Part shown: positions 21,879 through 31,944 of the stretch, piece after piece
Numbering within the stretch: the stretch's first letter is position 1
Layout: every line of letters begins with the position of its first letter
NCBI GenBank assembly: GCA_037043455.1
Contig: JAWPHD010001124.1
Span: forward strand, 62,001 to 126,000
From: Cyrtodaria siliqua
Taxonomy: Eukaryota > Mollusca > Bivalvia > Adapedonta > Hiatellidae
Reading direction: 5' to 3'
DNA length: 64,000 bases
The notes under the pieces: generated by a model
What the model was told of the DNA's origin: nothing
The model's database searches: none
Seen by the model: the letters and a program-made list of their open reading frames with translations, nothing else
Program-made: the position numbers and the translations under genes

Positions 21879-22549
21879 CTATATGGTCTAATTTGTGAGT
21901 CTACTTGTAAACCATTTCCACGATCAACGCTCAATTCTTTTCTATCTACTTGTAAACATTTTCCCGTCAAACCACTAATAAGAGATCCAATTAAAGAAAT
22001 TCCTAGTGATGCAAGCAATCCAAGAAATCCCCCGTCTTGTTGTTGATGCCTTGTCAGTTTAATAGGGCAGCAACCTTTTGACTTTATTGTCTTTTTTCTT
22101 TGTAGCGGTGTTAGCACACTTGATTCAAGTAATGCTTGTTTTTTATCACTAGGGAAAGTTACCATTCCATTTCCGAATATTTTACCGATTCCAGTACACG
22201 CCAGGCCACTCAGAGCTCCTGTTGCTAGTGGTGCTAATACTTTCGGAGCTTGTCTAGCAACTGTTGGTAATATTGTTTTAGTCAACAAACCGACTAATGC
22301 TCCCAAAAAGCCTCCATTCTTAAACTGAGATCTCATTTGCAATTTTGATATATTTATGTCTAAGCCATGTCTATTGGATTTAGCTTTGTTAATATTCTTA
22401 ATCTGAGTAGCTGTCAACAACAAAGGAAAATACCCAATTAGTTGATTATTCTTTAGCCTGAGTGTTAATTCACTTTTGTTTTCATATGCTTTTGCTAAAC
22501 GTCTCTTTTGCCCCTCTGTCAAATCTATCGAATAATTCACGTAAGTCAT
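21821..22549 (-). CDS. Minor virion protein, membrane-active (pX/pVI-like)
   Basis: 242 codons from ATG 22549. The N-terminal third is charged (LTEGQKRRLAKAY). Two glycine-rich hydrophobic segments follow: NGGFLGALVGLL with a long Ala/Leu stretch (residues about 78-125) and DGGFLGLLASLGISLIGSL (about 172-192). Repeated GGFLG blocks in a basic protein resemble the small membrane-active core proteins of adenovirus-like elements. Position between capsid genes and protease fits. The C-terminus overlaps the protease frame and may be shifted. The motif 22550-22566 precedes it. Confidence 0.65.
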   Translation of the reverse strand: MTYVNYSIDLTEGQKRRLAKAYENKSELTLRLKNNQLIGYFPLLLTATQIKNINKAKSNRHGLDINISKLQMRSQFKNGGFLGALVGLLTKTILPTVARQAPKVLAPLATGALSGLACTGIGKIFGNGMVTFPSDKKQALLESSVLTPLQRKKTIKSKGCCPIKLTRHQQQDGGFLGLLASLGISLIGSLISGLTGKCLQVDRKELSVDRGNGLQVDSQIRPYRSIPFVKESYFLKTSLSLT

Positions 22550-22566
22550 ATATATTATAAGTTAGA
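22550..22566 (-). promoter_or_regulatory. Late-promoter-like motif before the pX-like gene
   Basis: Reads TCTAACTTATAATATAT directly before ATG 22549. Same layout as at 21404. Confidence 0.6.
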
Positions 22567-23813
22567 TTAACCTATCACCAATTCATTTCCAACAGCATCA
22601 ATAACAACAATTTCCTTGTATAAGACTAAAGCATTATCTTTATATATAGCGGTAGAAACGTTGTTTAGTTTATATCTCAAACTTAGTTGGTTGTTTTGGA
22701 TCAACACTGACTTCATTACCTGAAGTGTGTAACTTAAATCGAAATATATTATTCCGAAGTGATTTTTAAAATTACTCACATTGAGTAAAGTTCCAGTGAT
22801 TTTATCATTTTGTTTGTAAGAATAATTAATAACGTCTCTAAATATTCTTATGATATTAGCAACTATATTCGGTTTCTGGATAATAAACTCCATTTCCAAC
22901 TTCCAATCTAGCAATTAGCATTAGCAACATTGAGCCAAAAGATGAGGATTTTGTGTTTGAGAAGAACTCTTGTCTGTCCTTTGCAAATACACAAAAACAT
23001 ATTTCGGATTTTTAACACCAGCCGTTATTATATATACAGATTCTGTTAGTTGAGTACTTCCGCTTTCTTGTATCATTTCACGTAGGTAAGTCCATCTTCT
23101 TGTTGTCATGTGATTTGTCATTACATAACTTGAACCATCTGAGTTAAATATCATTCTAGGTATCCACAAAACAAATTTATGACTCGACCATCATCACTAC
23201 TTGATTTGAAAATTAGCACATTATCATCTGCCAGTTGGAAGCTAATTTAAATCTGACTAGGAAGAAGCATGATTGTTTCTAAACCCACAAAGAAGGAATA
23301 TTTGTTTAATGGAATTATAGAATCAACTTTTTGATTAGTTATGATTAAAGCATGACAAGCAGTAAATCCTAGGTTATAACCAGCTTGATCATCTCGAGAT
23401 TCTGCAGCAGTCGTATTATCTAAATATAAGTATTCGTTTGTTCCGGTTGTTTATGCATAATCGTCAGAAAGTTGAAGCAAGCTTTTGACATTAAAAAATA
23501 TGTGAAGATTTTTTCCATCGTAAACTATTTTTCCATTTTCCTTTACTTGCATTTGATCAATCAGTGAAGCTGCATCCTTAATTAAAGCAATTCTGTCAGT
23601 TTTTGCGAAAGCGGCTCCGTCAGCATGTTTGTTTACTTGAAAACTGATTTCAAAATATGCATTATACCAATCAAAGTAAGAACTTCTAGCATTTAGTGTG
23701 AACTGATAACCACTTTTCATTTGCCTGGTAGCATTTGCTGGTTGTGTTATAGGTGTATCTAACTGAATAGGTACATGTTCATATCTAGTATTATATTTAT
23801 CCGTTCGGAACAT
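22567..23813 (-). pseudogene. Major capsid protein, double jelly-roll (broken)
   Basis: Starts at ATG 23813 and is readable in three main pieces (23813-23451, 23169-22921, 22914-22567) with stops between. The total of about 415 codons matches Polinton hexon-like capsid proteins. The N-terminal piece has the recognisable SSYFDWYNAYFEISFQ strand region and KIVYDGKNLH. The middle piece contains an NPKYVFVYLQ block and the last piece an IYFDLSY block, as expected for the second jelly roll. It would form the trimeric capsomers. At least four frameshifts or stops inactivate it. The promoter-like motif 23814-23832 precedes it. Confidence 0.82.
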
Positions 23814-23832
23814 CTATATACTAGTAATTAGA
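23814..23832 (-). promoter_or_regulatory. Late-promoter-like motif before the major capsid gene
   Basis: Reads TCTAATTACTAGTATATAG directly before ATG 23813. TATATA is one base further from the ATG than in the PLA2-like gene. Confidence 0.6.
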
Positions 23833-23838
23833 TTATTT

Positions 23839-24255
23839 TTATTTAATCAATCGTTTAATTCTTGCATGAATATTTTTGGTTCCTCTTCCGGATAGTAATC
23901 TGTTAATTTTTGCATTTACATCTTCTTCAGTTTCAGCTACAACTTCTTGTTTGTTATCAGCCTTTGTAAGTTCTTTTAAAATTATCTCACCTTTTGGTTT
24001 AGCAGCAGCCATTTTTCCTACTTCGTAACCAATTGTTTTAGAACCACTTTCTATGATTTGTTTTCCAGCAGTTTCTAATGCTTTCTTGCCTGCTGTTTTT
24101 ACAGACTCCCTAAATATGTTTGATCCAACCTTTGAAAATATATCAAATATTCCAGCCCCAGTTAATTTGTCAACTTGGGTGTAGGTTCCCGTAGTGTCAT
24201 AAACTTTTTTAATCTTGCCATATATAAGAGGAGTATGTTGGATAAAACACAACAT
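23839..24255 (-). CDS. Small virion-like protein (pVI-like)
   Basis: 138 codons from ATG 24255, intact. Residues about 32-75 form an amphipathic, Gly/Ala/Lys-rich region (TGAGIFDIFSKVGSN and following). An acidic stretch (about 106-116, AETEEDVNAK) and a basic tail ending RIKRLIK follow. Its place between major and minor capsid genes, and the amphipathic helix followed by a basic tail, resemble adenovirus protein VI-type minor proteins. The start overlaps the end of the minor capsid gene, so the two may share a transcript; I see no promoter motif of its own. Assignment is by context and composition. Confidence 0.5.
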   Translation of the reverse strand: MLCFIQHTPLIYGKIKKVYDTTGTYTQVDKLTGAGIFDIFSKVGSNIFRESVKTAGKKALETAGKQIIESGSKTIGYEVGKMAAAKPKGEIILKELTKADNKQEVVAETEEDVNAKINRLLSGRGTKNIHARIKRLIK

Positions 24256-25014
24256 TACATTAATTCCTTTAAAACAAATCGAAATAATGTATGAACTCCG
24301 TTGAGATTAATAATTTTACCGGAGAAATCAGTTATGTAAATATTAATACTGTTAATGATCGTTTTGCTTACTTCACAGAACCCGACTCTTATCGGTTCAA
24401 CTTTAAAAGGATATGACCTCGTAAGGTCAGCTATACTTATTTCATAAATAACATCCCCATATGATCCATCAACAATAGAATTACTTATCAAATCAAAATG
24501 AATATATAAAGTATCAATAGAATTTGTTATGTTTGGTACTACTGTCCCAAATTTAGCTTCCCTAATAACTGCATCTTTGTCAAACCCAATTAAGGTGTGA
24601 AAGTTTGATTCTCTTAAATCCAGCATGCAATTATTATAAATGGTAACTAAACATTTGAAACTTGATAAATCACATTCAATTCTTATTGGAACTGGCGAGT
24701 CATCATTCATCGCCATTTAGAGTCAAAGTTTCTTTTATATAATTATCAATATCTGCATAACTGTAATTTCCATTTGTAAAAATAATTGCTTTTGGAACGT
24801 TATCTTTTCCATTGTGATACCTTATCACTTTGTTATTAAAATCCTTACTAATACTGTACCATGAGTAAGTCATAGAAATAATCTTGTCAAGTCCAATGCC
24901 ATATTGTTTGTTTTTATCTAATATTAATGGTCTGTCAATTACAGTTGTAAAATTACTCGGTGTGTTATTAATTATTGAAGCATTTTCTGACGATAATACA
25001 ATTTTTTGTTCCAT
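24255..25014 (-). pseudogene. Minor capsid protein, penton-like single jelly-roll (frameshifted)
   Basis: Two frames meet at about 24703-24716. The first (25014-24703, 103 codons) contains KQYGIGLDKIISMTYSW and NYSYADIDNYIKE. The second (24716-24255) contains TLYIHFDLI, PFKVEPIR and a C-terminal NSINIYITDFSGK block. Together about 256 codons, the usual length of Polinton penton-like proteins, so one ancestral gene with a single indel is more likely than two genes. It would occupy the capsid vertices. The motif at 25015-25030 precedes the start. Confidence 0.75.
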
Positions 25015-25030
25015 TATATATATTAGTAGA
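25015..25030 (-). promoter_or_regulatory. Late-promoter-like motif before the minor capsid gene
   Basis: Reads TCTACTAATATATATA directly before ATG 25014. Confidence 0.6.
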
Positions 25031-25096
25031 TAAAATTAATCACCTTTGTAATAGATTTTTCAAAATTGAAAACTTGAGTAGCGCGAGATTTTGTAG

Positions 25097-26438
25097 CTAC
25101 AAGGATGGTCCAAACATAAAATTCGGAAGATATGCAAATGTTCCTATTAGTATTCGTTTACCATTTTCTATTTTTGGTTGAGCATGTGACTTGTCAGTAC
25201 TTGGACCCATACTAAACAAACTAAACGTGTCTATGTCAAGGTCTGTATTTGCAACTGTATATGTAAGGTCTGCTTTAACTACATAACGCCCGGATTTTAT
25301 AATTTTGGCGGTGCCAACATTAGTATCTTCTGTAACATATTCATGATATTCTCCAATGTTTATAAATGGATTGGTTACAAAAGTAAACGCTTTGAGAGAA
25401 AAGATTCGATGAAAGTTTTTTTCAAGCAGTTTTCGCGTCGGATATGATGCATAACCGTTGTTATCTCTCATAATGCTTATTTCAAACAATAGAATCCGGC
25501 TTAAATCTTCTACTTTTACTTTCAACTCATCAATTATATCAAGAAATGATGTGTGACGACTATCAGACTTTTGATTAAACAGTTTCAAAAAAGCTATTTA
25601 GTTATCAAAAGCGTTGCTCCTGTCATCCTGAGCAGCTCTCATTTGTCTTGAAACACCAGCAATAGCAGTCAAGAGTTCATTTTTGTCAACCATTCTGTTC
25701 AAAGCAGTCTCCAGCGTCTTTCCGCCACCATTTTCTTTTTGATGTCTTCAAGCTCTTTGCTGATATCGCCAAAGTTAGTGTTTATCTGTTCATTTAATAT
25801 TTTAATTTGAGTTATTTCGGTAGTAAAAGCAGTTCTCAATTGTGCCGTAGCATCAGCAATAGCAGCTTGAAGTTCATTGTTATCAACCATTTGTTTATTG
25901 ATTTCTTTAATTCGCTCATTAATACTTTCAACACCAACTTGTATTTTTTCGCCTAATTTTTTATAGAGCTCGCTATCATCTTCCAATCCATCTTCTTTCT
26001 TTTCTAACTCTTTTAAAATATCACCCAGAAGTTTTATTTCATCTTTTAAACCATTTTGAATTTCAATCATTTTCTCACGGTTTGTCTGTAATTGCTTTTG
26101 TATCGGACTTATTTTGTCACCAACACCAGCTGTTGTCACATTTTCATCATATCTGGAATTTTATCAATATTAAAATCACATATGACCTTTGCTACTCTTC
26201 TTATAGTAAATTGCTTTGTTGCTGCATCATCTGATTTTTCTGGATTACCAACATTGATAATTCTATTTTTATCCATGTCAAGATCACTTCTTAAAATATT
26301 TCCCTGGTTCTTGCCCTGGTGAAGATAATTAACCAGATGTTTCTGTTTTACATACTCAGACAGCACAATACCAACATTTGAAATATTAACACCGCCTGAA
26401 CTAGTTTCTTCACTTCCAAGATCATTAAAAAGTCCCAT
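25097..26438 (-). pseudogene. Fibre-like trimeric attachment protein (frameshifted)
   Basis: Starts at ATG 26438 (MGLFNDLGSEE). Residues about 50-80 carry a shaft-like block, LDMDKNRIINVGNPEKSDDA, as in trimeric fibre and tail proteins. A frameshift near 26138 leads to a long coiled coil (26139-25699, heptads such as KEINKQMVDNNELQAAIADA). Another break near 25590-25700 leads to a beta-rich C-terminal domain (25588-25097) that could be the head. The order anchor, shaft, coil, head suggests host-cell binding, though no sequence family is recognised for the head. The upstream ATPase frame reads into it without a stop. Confidence 0.6.
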
Positions 26439-26457
26439 TACATGTACTATGATTAGA
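26439..26457 (-). promoter_or_regulatory. Late-promoter-like motif before the fibre-like gene
   Basis: Reads TCTAATCATAGTACATGTA directly before ATG 26438. The TCTAAT block is kept but the TATATA part is degenerate. Confidence 0.5.
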
Positions 26458-27070
26458 TTAAATTTCACCAGTGAAGTTTCTTTTAACTTCTTCCTACATG
26501 TCCTAGGACGATCAAGATATAGAAAATCATACTGTTTGTCAGTTGCTTTTCTGTACTGCTCTTTGCTAACACCTTGGCCATTAGAAAGCATACCCAGCTC
26601 ACGATTAACTGGAGTAGCGAAGAAAATATAATGAGAACAGTTCAAACGAATGTCTTTGGGAGTTTTATAGTAAGATTGAGATAAATAAATTACACAATAA
26701 TTTTTATGTCTTCCCTGGATGAAATAATTAATAATATCATTTTGGTTGCGATCACAAGCATATTCATCAAAAATGACTCTAACTCTTCTGATTATTTGAT
26801 TCTAAAGTATCCACAGGGATAACTTCTATTTGAACATTCTATTTTATTCTTTTTTGCTATCTTTTCAAGTTGTGATAAGACCTTATACTTTGACTGTTCC
26901 AAGCTTTTAGCAACCAAATACATCTTGTCATAGTAAACTAAAGGCTTTAACAACATGTGAACTAATGTATTTGTCTTGCCAAATGCTGAATTACCACATA
27001 TAAGCATTCTAAAACAACAGTCTGGCATGAAGTTCCATATCTGATTGAAATTACCGTTTTCTGTTGTCAT
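26450..27070 (-). pseudogene. Packaging ATPase (FtsK/A32-like), frameshifted
   Basis: The start is placed at ATG 27070, the first ATG after an upstream stop; the preceding GTG is not credible in a eukaryote. Walker A is GNSAFGKT (about 26985). The first piece ends at 26792. The frame then shifts, and Walker B, VIFDEYA (about 26765), and the following helix are read in another frame. The last piece (26645 down) has NCSHYIFFATP and YRKATDKQYDFLYLD. The family powers DNA translocation into the capsid. A 91-bp gap separates it from the divergent gene at 27162. Confidence 0.82.
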
Positions 27071-27161
27071 TTCGTAGTTTGAAATTCCCACTATAATAAC
27101 ATACTTGGATAATACTTAACTAATCTTATTTTATATTATTTTATGTAACCCCATAGTATAC
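27071..27161. promoter_or_regulatory. Divergent intergenic region of the Polinton
   Basis: Separates leftward ATPase from the rightward gene at 27162, the point where transcription direction switches. AT-rich with TTATATTATTTTATG. It lacks the TCTAAT block seen before virion genes. Confidence 0.4.
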
Positions 27162-28545
27162 ATGTCTTTGTTAAAGTGGAAAGAATTAGCGAATAAAATG
27201 CAAATATAGAATATGAAAATAAAGTTATTAAAAAAAGACTAGAAAGAGGAACTAGAAAGGATTTATACCAAAAAATGTTTGAGCCAGTAACTAGTGAAAT
27301 AACAGAGCAAAAAGACAGCTAGCTAAACATTTGGTTACCCTTCCAGAAATACGCCAACAGTTGGCTATACTTCCGGAGGCACTACACCCGCAATTAGCTG
27401 CCCCGCGTGAACGTCGAGCCATAGTACCACCGCCACCATCACCACCACTCATTCCTAAAGACAAAAAAATGGCTATCATGCAAACCGTAGATCCTGAAGA
27501 CCGAGCACCGCCGGGTGATTCCGGGGAGAAACTGAGGCGGATGACAGAGTCTGTGCCAATAGCTTCGGAGAGAGTGCTTAGGTCAAAACCTGCCAAATCT
27601 ACGGAAACATTATTTGAAAAAAACACAAAGAAAAACGTACCCCAATCGAGCACGAGGAAGAAGAAGAAGAAGAATCGGAGGAAGAAGAACCTGCTGCGAG
27701 GCCTTAGAAACCAAAAACAACGTATAGTGCTGACTTGAATGCTGGCATGAATAAAAAAGTACTTGATAAGTATGAGTTGCCAGTCACAACTGAAATACCA
27801 GGTATTATGGAAGGTAAAGCTGATTATAATGAATATATTACAAAAGCCGAAGAGGTTCGCAAGGCAACGTCTTTCAAGATCACAGGTCTAAACAGAAAAA
27901 TAAGCAACCTCAATGAAGAAAGACTACATAAGAGGCTCAAGAAAGGCGAACACCGATCTAGCCAAACAGGCCATTACAAATGTAATAGTTAACGCCGGAT
28001 ATCGTGAACAAAATGTAACTCGATATATGGAGAATCATGGTGAGCTAGCTGATGAACTGGAATCTCTTGATTTCTACATACACAGGTTGCCTGAACGAAT
28101 TCAGGCAGCTAATTTAACTAAAAAAAACTTCTGGTAAAGGGATGCAGCGAAAACGGCATTCCTATAAAATAAGTAAAGATGGTCACTACGGTTTGCTGCA
28201 AATTGATATACCTAATCTTGTTGATCATCACAGTCTTATTCTAAACAGGCAGAAGCAATTGTGCTAGATTTGAAAGTAGACGGTGATTTTATAGACTTGG
28301 TGACAAAGCGTTACAACAATGGAAAAGCTTACTCAAAGTTATCCCAAAATGCATTCAAGAAACTGACAGAATTATCAGATTTGCCAATTCATAAAAGTTC
28401 TTCAAAGTTCAAAAAGATTTTAGGAGGGCGTGCAGAATATTACAATAGTCCTGGTGATATGGTTAATGATCTGGAGTTAGTATGCGGAAGTTTTAAATCA
28501 GGGAATAATAGTCCACAGTTGATAAATAAATCACAAGCGGGATAA
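27162..28545 (+). pseudogene. Polinton-type protein of unknown function (broken)
   Basis: Coding starts at ATG 27162, meets an in-frame TAG near 27207, then continues through shifted frames at 27331-27738, 27735-27992, 27913-28137 and 28261-28545. Visible parts are KRLERGTRKDLYQKMFEP near the N-terminus, a Pro-rich linker, an Arg/Lys cluster (about 27650-27700) and a helical charged middle (LADELESLDFYIHRLPE). The C-terminal segment has KYSKL-like spacing in KAYSKLSQNAF and SSSKFKKILGG. It could be more than one gene. Position opposite the ATPase and composition suggest a DNA- or core-associated protein, but I do not recognise a domain. Confidence 0.55.
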
Positions 28546-28845
28546 TTGGTTGCACTGCTGCATTGGCATTGGTTTCAGCAATTCCTGTTTGTATAGCTGC
28601 TGTTGGGGCAGTTCCTCCAAAAAGCAGTTATAATAAATAAAATTAGGCTAGCAAAGAAAAAGATTTTGTTAAAGTCACATCATAGAAGTTTTAAGCAACT
28701 TCTTTCGTATGTACAAACAGCTAATAGGCCAGAGGAAGAGGTAATCACATTATGTTTTGCTAAAATACTCCAAATCCAGCAGATTGATAGTTTTACTGAA
28801 CCTTTGGAAAGGTATATTGAGAGGTTTAAGTTGAACGGTTACTAG
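28525..28845 (+). pseudogene. Small membrane-anchored Polinton protein
   Basis: A hydrophobic segment, GIIGCTAALALVSAIPVCIA (about 28540-28600), is followed after a one-base shift near 28620 by a basic helical region, RLAKKKILLKSHHRSF. A conserved-looking end PLERYIERFKLNGY stops at 28845. One transmembrane segment plus a cytosolic or core-facing basic domain is the simplest reading. The next gene on the right is convergent (ends at 28906). Function unknown. Confidence 0.5.
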
Positions 28846-28905
28846 ACCAGTTCTTTTTCAACCTGTTTCCATAAAGCATCATACTTGTCCCTAGCGGATT
28901 TTGTC

Positions 28906-29215
28906 TTAATTGGCTTTGTTTCTTCTTTTTTTTATTTCTAATAGCCGAAATATCTTCTGGGAAATGTAATTAAAATTAATTGTTCTTTTCCGGCCTCCTA
29001 TCTTATCTAAAATTCTTACGGTTTTGTAAAACAAATCCTCACATCTCTGCTTATCTATCGGAGACAAATTATACTTTTCTGAAAGTTTTTCTAGATGGTA
29101 TTTTCTACGATAAACGCTCTTCTTGCGAACACCCCGATAATCTGCAACAAGATCATATCCATTGTGAGTCCCACATTGGAAACAAATACGTTCCCCATCA
29201 AAAACCCTGCAATAT
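28906..29215 (-). pseudogene. Possible VLTF3-like late transcription factor, 5'-truncated
   Basis: Antisense to its neighbours. Coding on the minus strand from about 29215 has a zinc-binding pair in ICFQCGTHNGYDL, then SVYRRKYHLEKL, a helical region, and RKRTINFNYISQKIFRLLE, ending at 28906. A Cys pair followed by Y-x-R-x-x-H and a C-terminal helix with an NFNY core resembles poxvirus/NCLDV late transcription factor VLTF3. The open frame upstream of 29215 is the complement of polymerase coding, so the 5' part is lost. Identification is tentative; it could be another zinc protein. Confidence 0.4.
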
Positions 29216-31932
29216 ATTTGGATATGAAAAAAGTGGGGTGTATCCGCTGTACATATCAAAACATAAAGCAGAAGAAGAATGTGGTATGGTTTTGACTGTT
29301 GAAGAAGAAAAAAATCATTACGTGTGGATAAAGGATTTTAACCGGTTGATGTTTGATCAAACTATGCATGAGGGGAAATATGGTTCTGTAAAACATGCCT
29401 GCAATGCATTACATTAGAAAAAGTCTTGGAAAAGCATAAACCTGATTGTCTTTCTCTAAATGGCAAGCAAGTAATAAAAATAACTTTTGCGAGTGAAAAG
29501 GTTTTCTTTAAAAACTATAATAGGCAATTAATGGTTCCATGTGTTATATGTGACTTCGAAGCAGTAACGGAAAAAATCTCTTCAGCTACAAATAATCCAA
29601 AACAATAGTATACAGATTCATATCAGCAACATATAATGATTGTAGTTATGGATACAAGGCTGTTTGTTGTTACGACGATAACTATTCTAAACCGGTTGTT
29701 ACATACAGAGGACCAAACGCTGTTTACAAGTTTTTAGAAAAAAATGATAGAGGAAGAAAAATATTGTAAAAAAACTGCAAATGCATGTTTTAAGAAAGAT
29801 TTGACAATGCCAGTAGAAGAAGAAAAATATTCAGAGCAGCCGAAAAATGTCATATTTGTGATCAACGTTATATGACATGTGATAGAGCAGTTAGAGATCA
29901 TTGCCGCATAACCGGAAAGTTTAGAGGAAGTGATCATGATACATGCAATCTCAGTTTCAAGTTGACTAAAAAGATACCTGTCGTATTTCATAATTTAAGA
30001 AGCTATGACGCTCACTTTATAATGCAGCACATCGGAAAGTTTAAAAAGGCGATAAATGTTATACCAAATAACATGGAGAGGTACACGGCTTTTATGCTAG
30101 GACCAACATTGGTGTTTATAGATAGTTTCCAGTTTATGTCTCAGTCACACGTTAACTTGATGAAAAACATTCCGTTGTTTAAATATATCTCTCAAGAATA
30201 CTCTGATGAAAAGTTAGAACTGTTGAAGAGAAAAGGAGTTTACCCATATGATCATATTGATAGCATTGAATGCTTCAAGGAAAAACAATTGCCTGATAAG
30301 AAAAGCTTCTACACCCAGTTAAATGATGAAAACATCTCAGATGCAGATTATGAGTATGCTAAAAGAATATGGAAGACATTCAAGATCAAAAACATGGGGG
30401 AATATCATGATCTGTATTTGAAAAGTGATATTTTGTTATTGGCTGATGTTTTTGAAAATTCAGAAAAATATGTTTTGAGTATTACAAATTAGATCCTTGT
30501 CATTACTTCAGTAGTCCCGGTTTAGCTTGGGATGCCTGTTTGAAAATGACTGGGATTAAACTTGACTTGATTACAGATATTGATCAATATCTGTTTGTAG
30601 AGAAAGGAGTGAGAGGCGGTGTGAGTAATATTGCGACTAGATATTCAAAAGCTAATAATAAGTATAATGAACAACTATGATAGTAGTAAACAGAGTAAGT
30701 TTATAATGTATCTTGATGCTAACAACTTGTACGGGTGGGCGATGTGCCAACCGCTATCAACTGGTAATTTTAAATGGGTCGATAAATTGGAAAAAGGAAA
30801 ATCAAACTATATTGTTGAGTTTGATCTTGAATATCCCGAAGAGTTACATGGCTTGCATATTGAGTATCCTCTTGCTCCGGAAAGTTTAAATATAAAAGAT
30901 GAGTGGTTATCGGACTACTGCAAGAACTTCAAGAATAAGTTTGATTTGGAAACAAGTAAAATAAAGAAACTTGTTACTACATTGAAGGACAAGGAAAGAT
31001 ATGTCACACATTATAGAAATTTAAAGTTGTATGAGAGTTTGGGATTGAAAGTAAAAAAGATACACAGGATACTCCAGTTTGATGTGTCTCAATGGTTAAA
31101 AGTTTATATCTAGTTTAATACTACAAAAAGGACAGCAGGAAAAAACGCTTTCGAAAAAAGATTTCTTCAAGCTTATAAATAATTCGGTTTTTGGCAAAAC
31201 AATGGAAAACTTGAGAAAGAGAGTTAAAGTTAAGCTGACTCATGACGAGGAAGTCCTTTTGAAATATGCGGCAATACCATCGTTTGTTTCTTGTAAGATG
31301 TTTAGTGTAAACTTGTTTGCAATCAATAGGGTAAAAGAAAGACTTGTCTTAAATCGCCCTTGTTAAGTTGATATGTGTATTTTTGACTTATCAAAATACT
31401 TGATGTATGATTTCCACTACAATTATGCTAAAAACAAATACAATGAAAAAGAAAGTTAAGTTGTTGTTTACTGACACTGATTCTCTGTGTTATAAAATTA
31501 AAACAAAAGATGTGTATGCTGATCTTTACAAAGTCAACGAACTTTTTGATAACAGTGATTATAATCCAAAAAGCGAGTTTTACTTTAACGATAACAAAAA
31601 GGTTATTGGCAAAATGAAAGACGAAGCCTGTGGTGCAGTGATCGTAGAGTTTGTTGGATTGAGGAGTAAGTCATACTCCTACATTTTGGTTGATAATACT
31701 GAAACGAAAAAATGCAAAGGTATCAAAAAATGTGTTGTCAAGAAACAGATAACGCATGATAACTACAAAAAATATTTTATTCACAGCAGCGGAAGCTCAC
31801 CATAAAATGAAAGTTATCAGATCTAACAAACACAATCTGAGCAGCTATGAAATTAATAAAAAAAGCTTGTCCGCATATGATGACAAAAGGTACATATTAG
31901 ACAATGGCCAAGATACACTAGCATATAAATAA
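29205..31932 (+). pseudogene. Protein-primed family B DNA polymerase (broken, 5'-truncated)
   Basis: Readable from GVYPLYISKHKAEEE (about 29225) to a TAA at 31930. Exonuclease motifs are Exo I CDFEAV (about 29550), Exo II FHNLRSYDAHF (about 29985) and Exo III YLKSDILLLADVF (about 30415). Between Exo I and II is a zinc/HNH-like insert starting CHICDQRY. Polymerase motifs are A YLDANNLYGWAM (about 30710), B NNSVFGKTMENL (about 31175) and C FTDTDSLCYKI (about 31465). About ten frameshifts or stops separate the blocks. N-terminal coding expected before 29205 is missing. It replicates the linear element from a terminal protein primer. Confidence 0.88.
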
Positions 31933-31944
31933 TAATTAAAATCA

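Noticed and set aside
25097..27091. Starts at GTG or TTG for Polinton ORFs (for example 25588, 26139, 27091)
   Set aside because: Eukaryotic genes are expected to use ATG; these positions are frame-break edges, not starts.
27291..27653. 120-codon minus-strand ORF rich in Ser/Gly
   Set aside because: Antisense shadow of the Pro/Arg-rich plus-strand Polinton gene, which has the supported coding frames.
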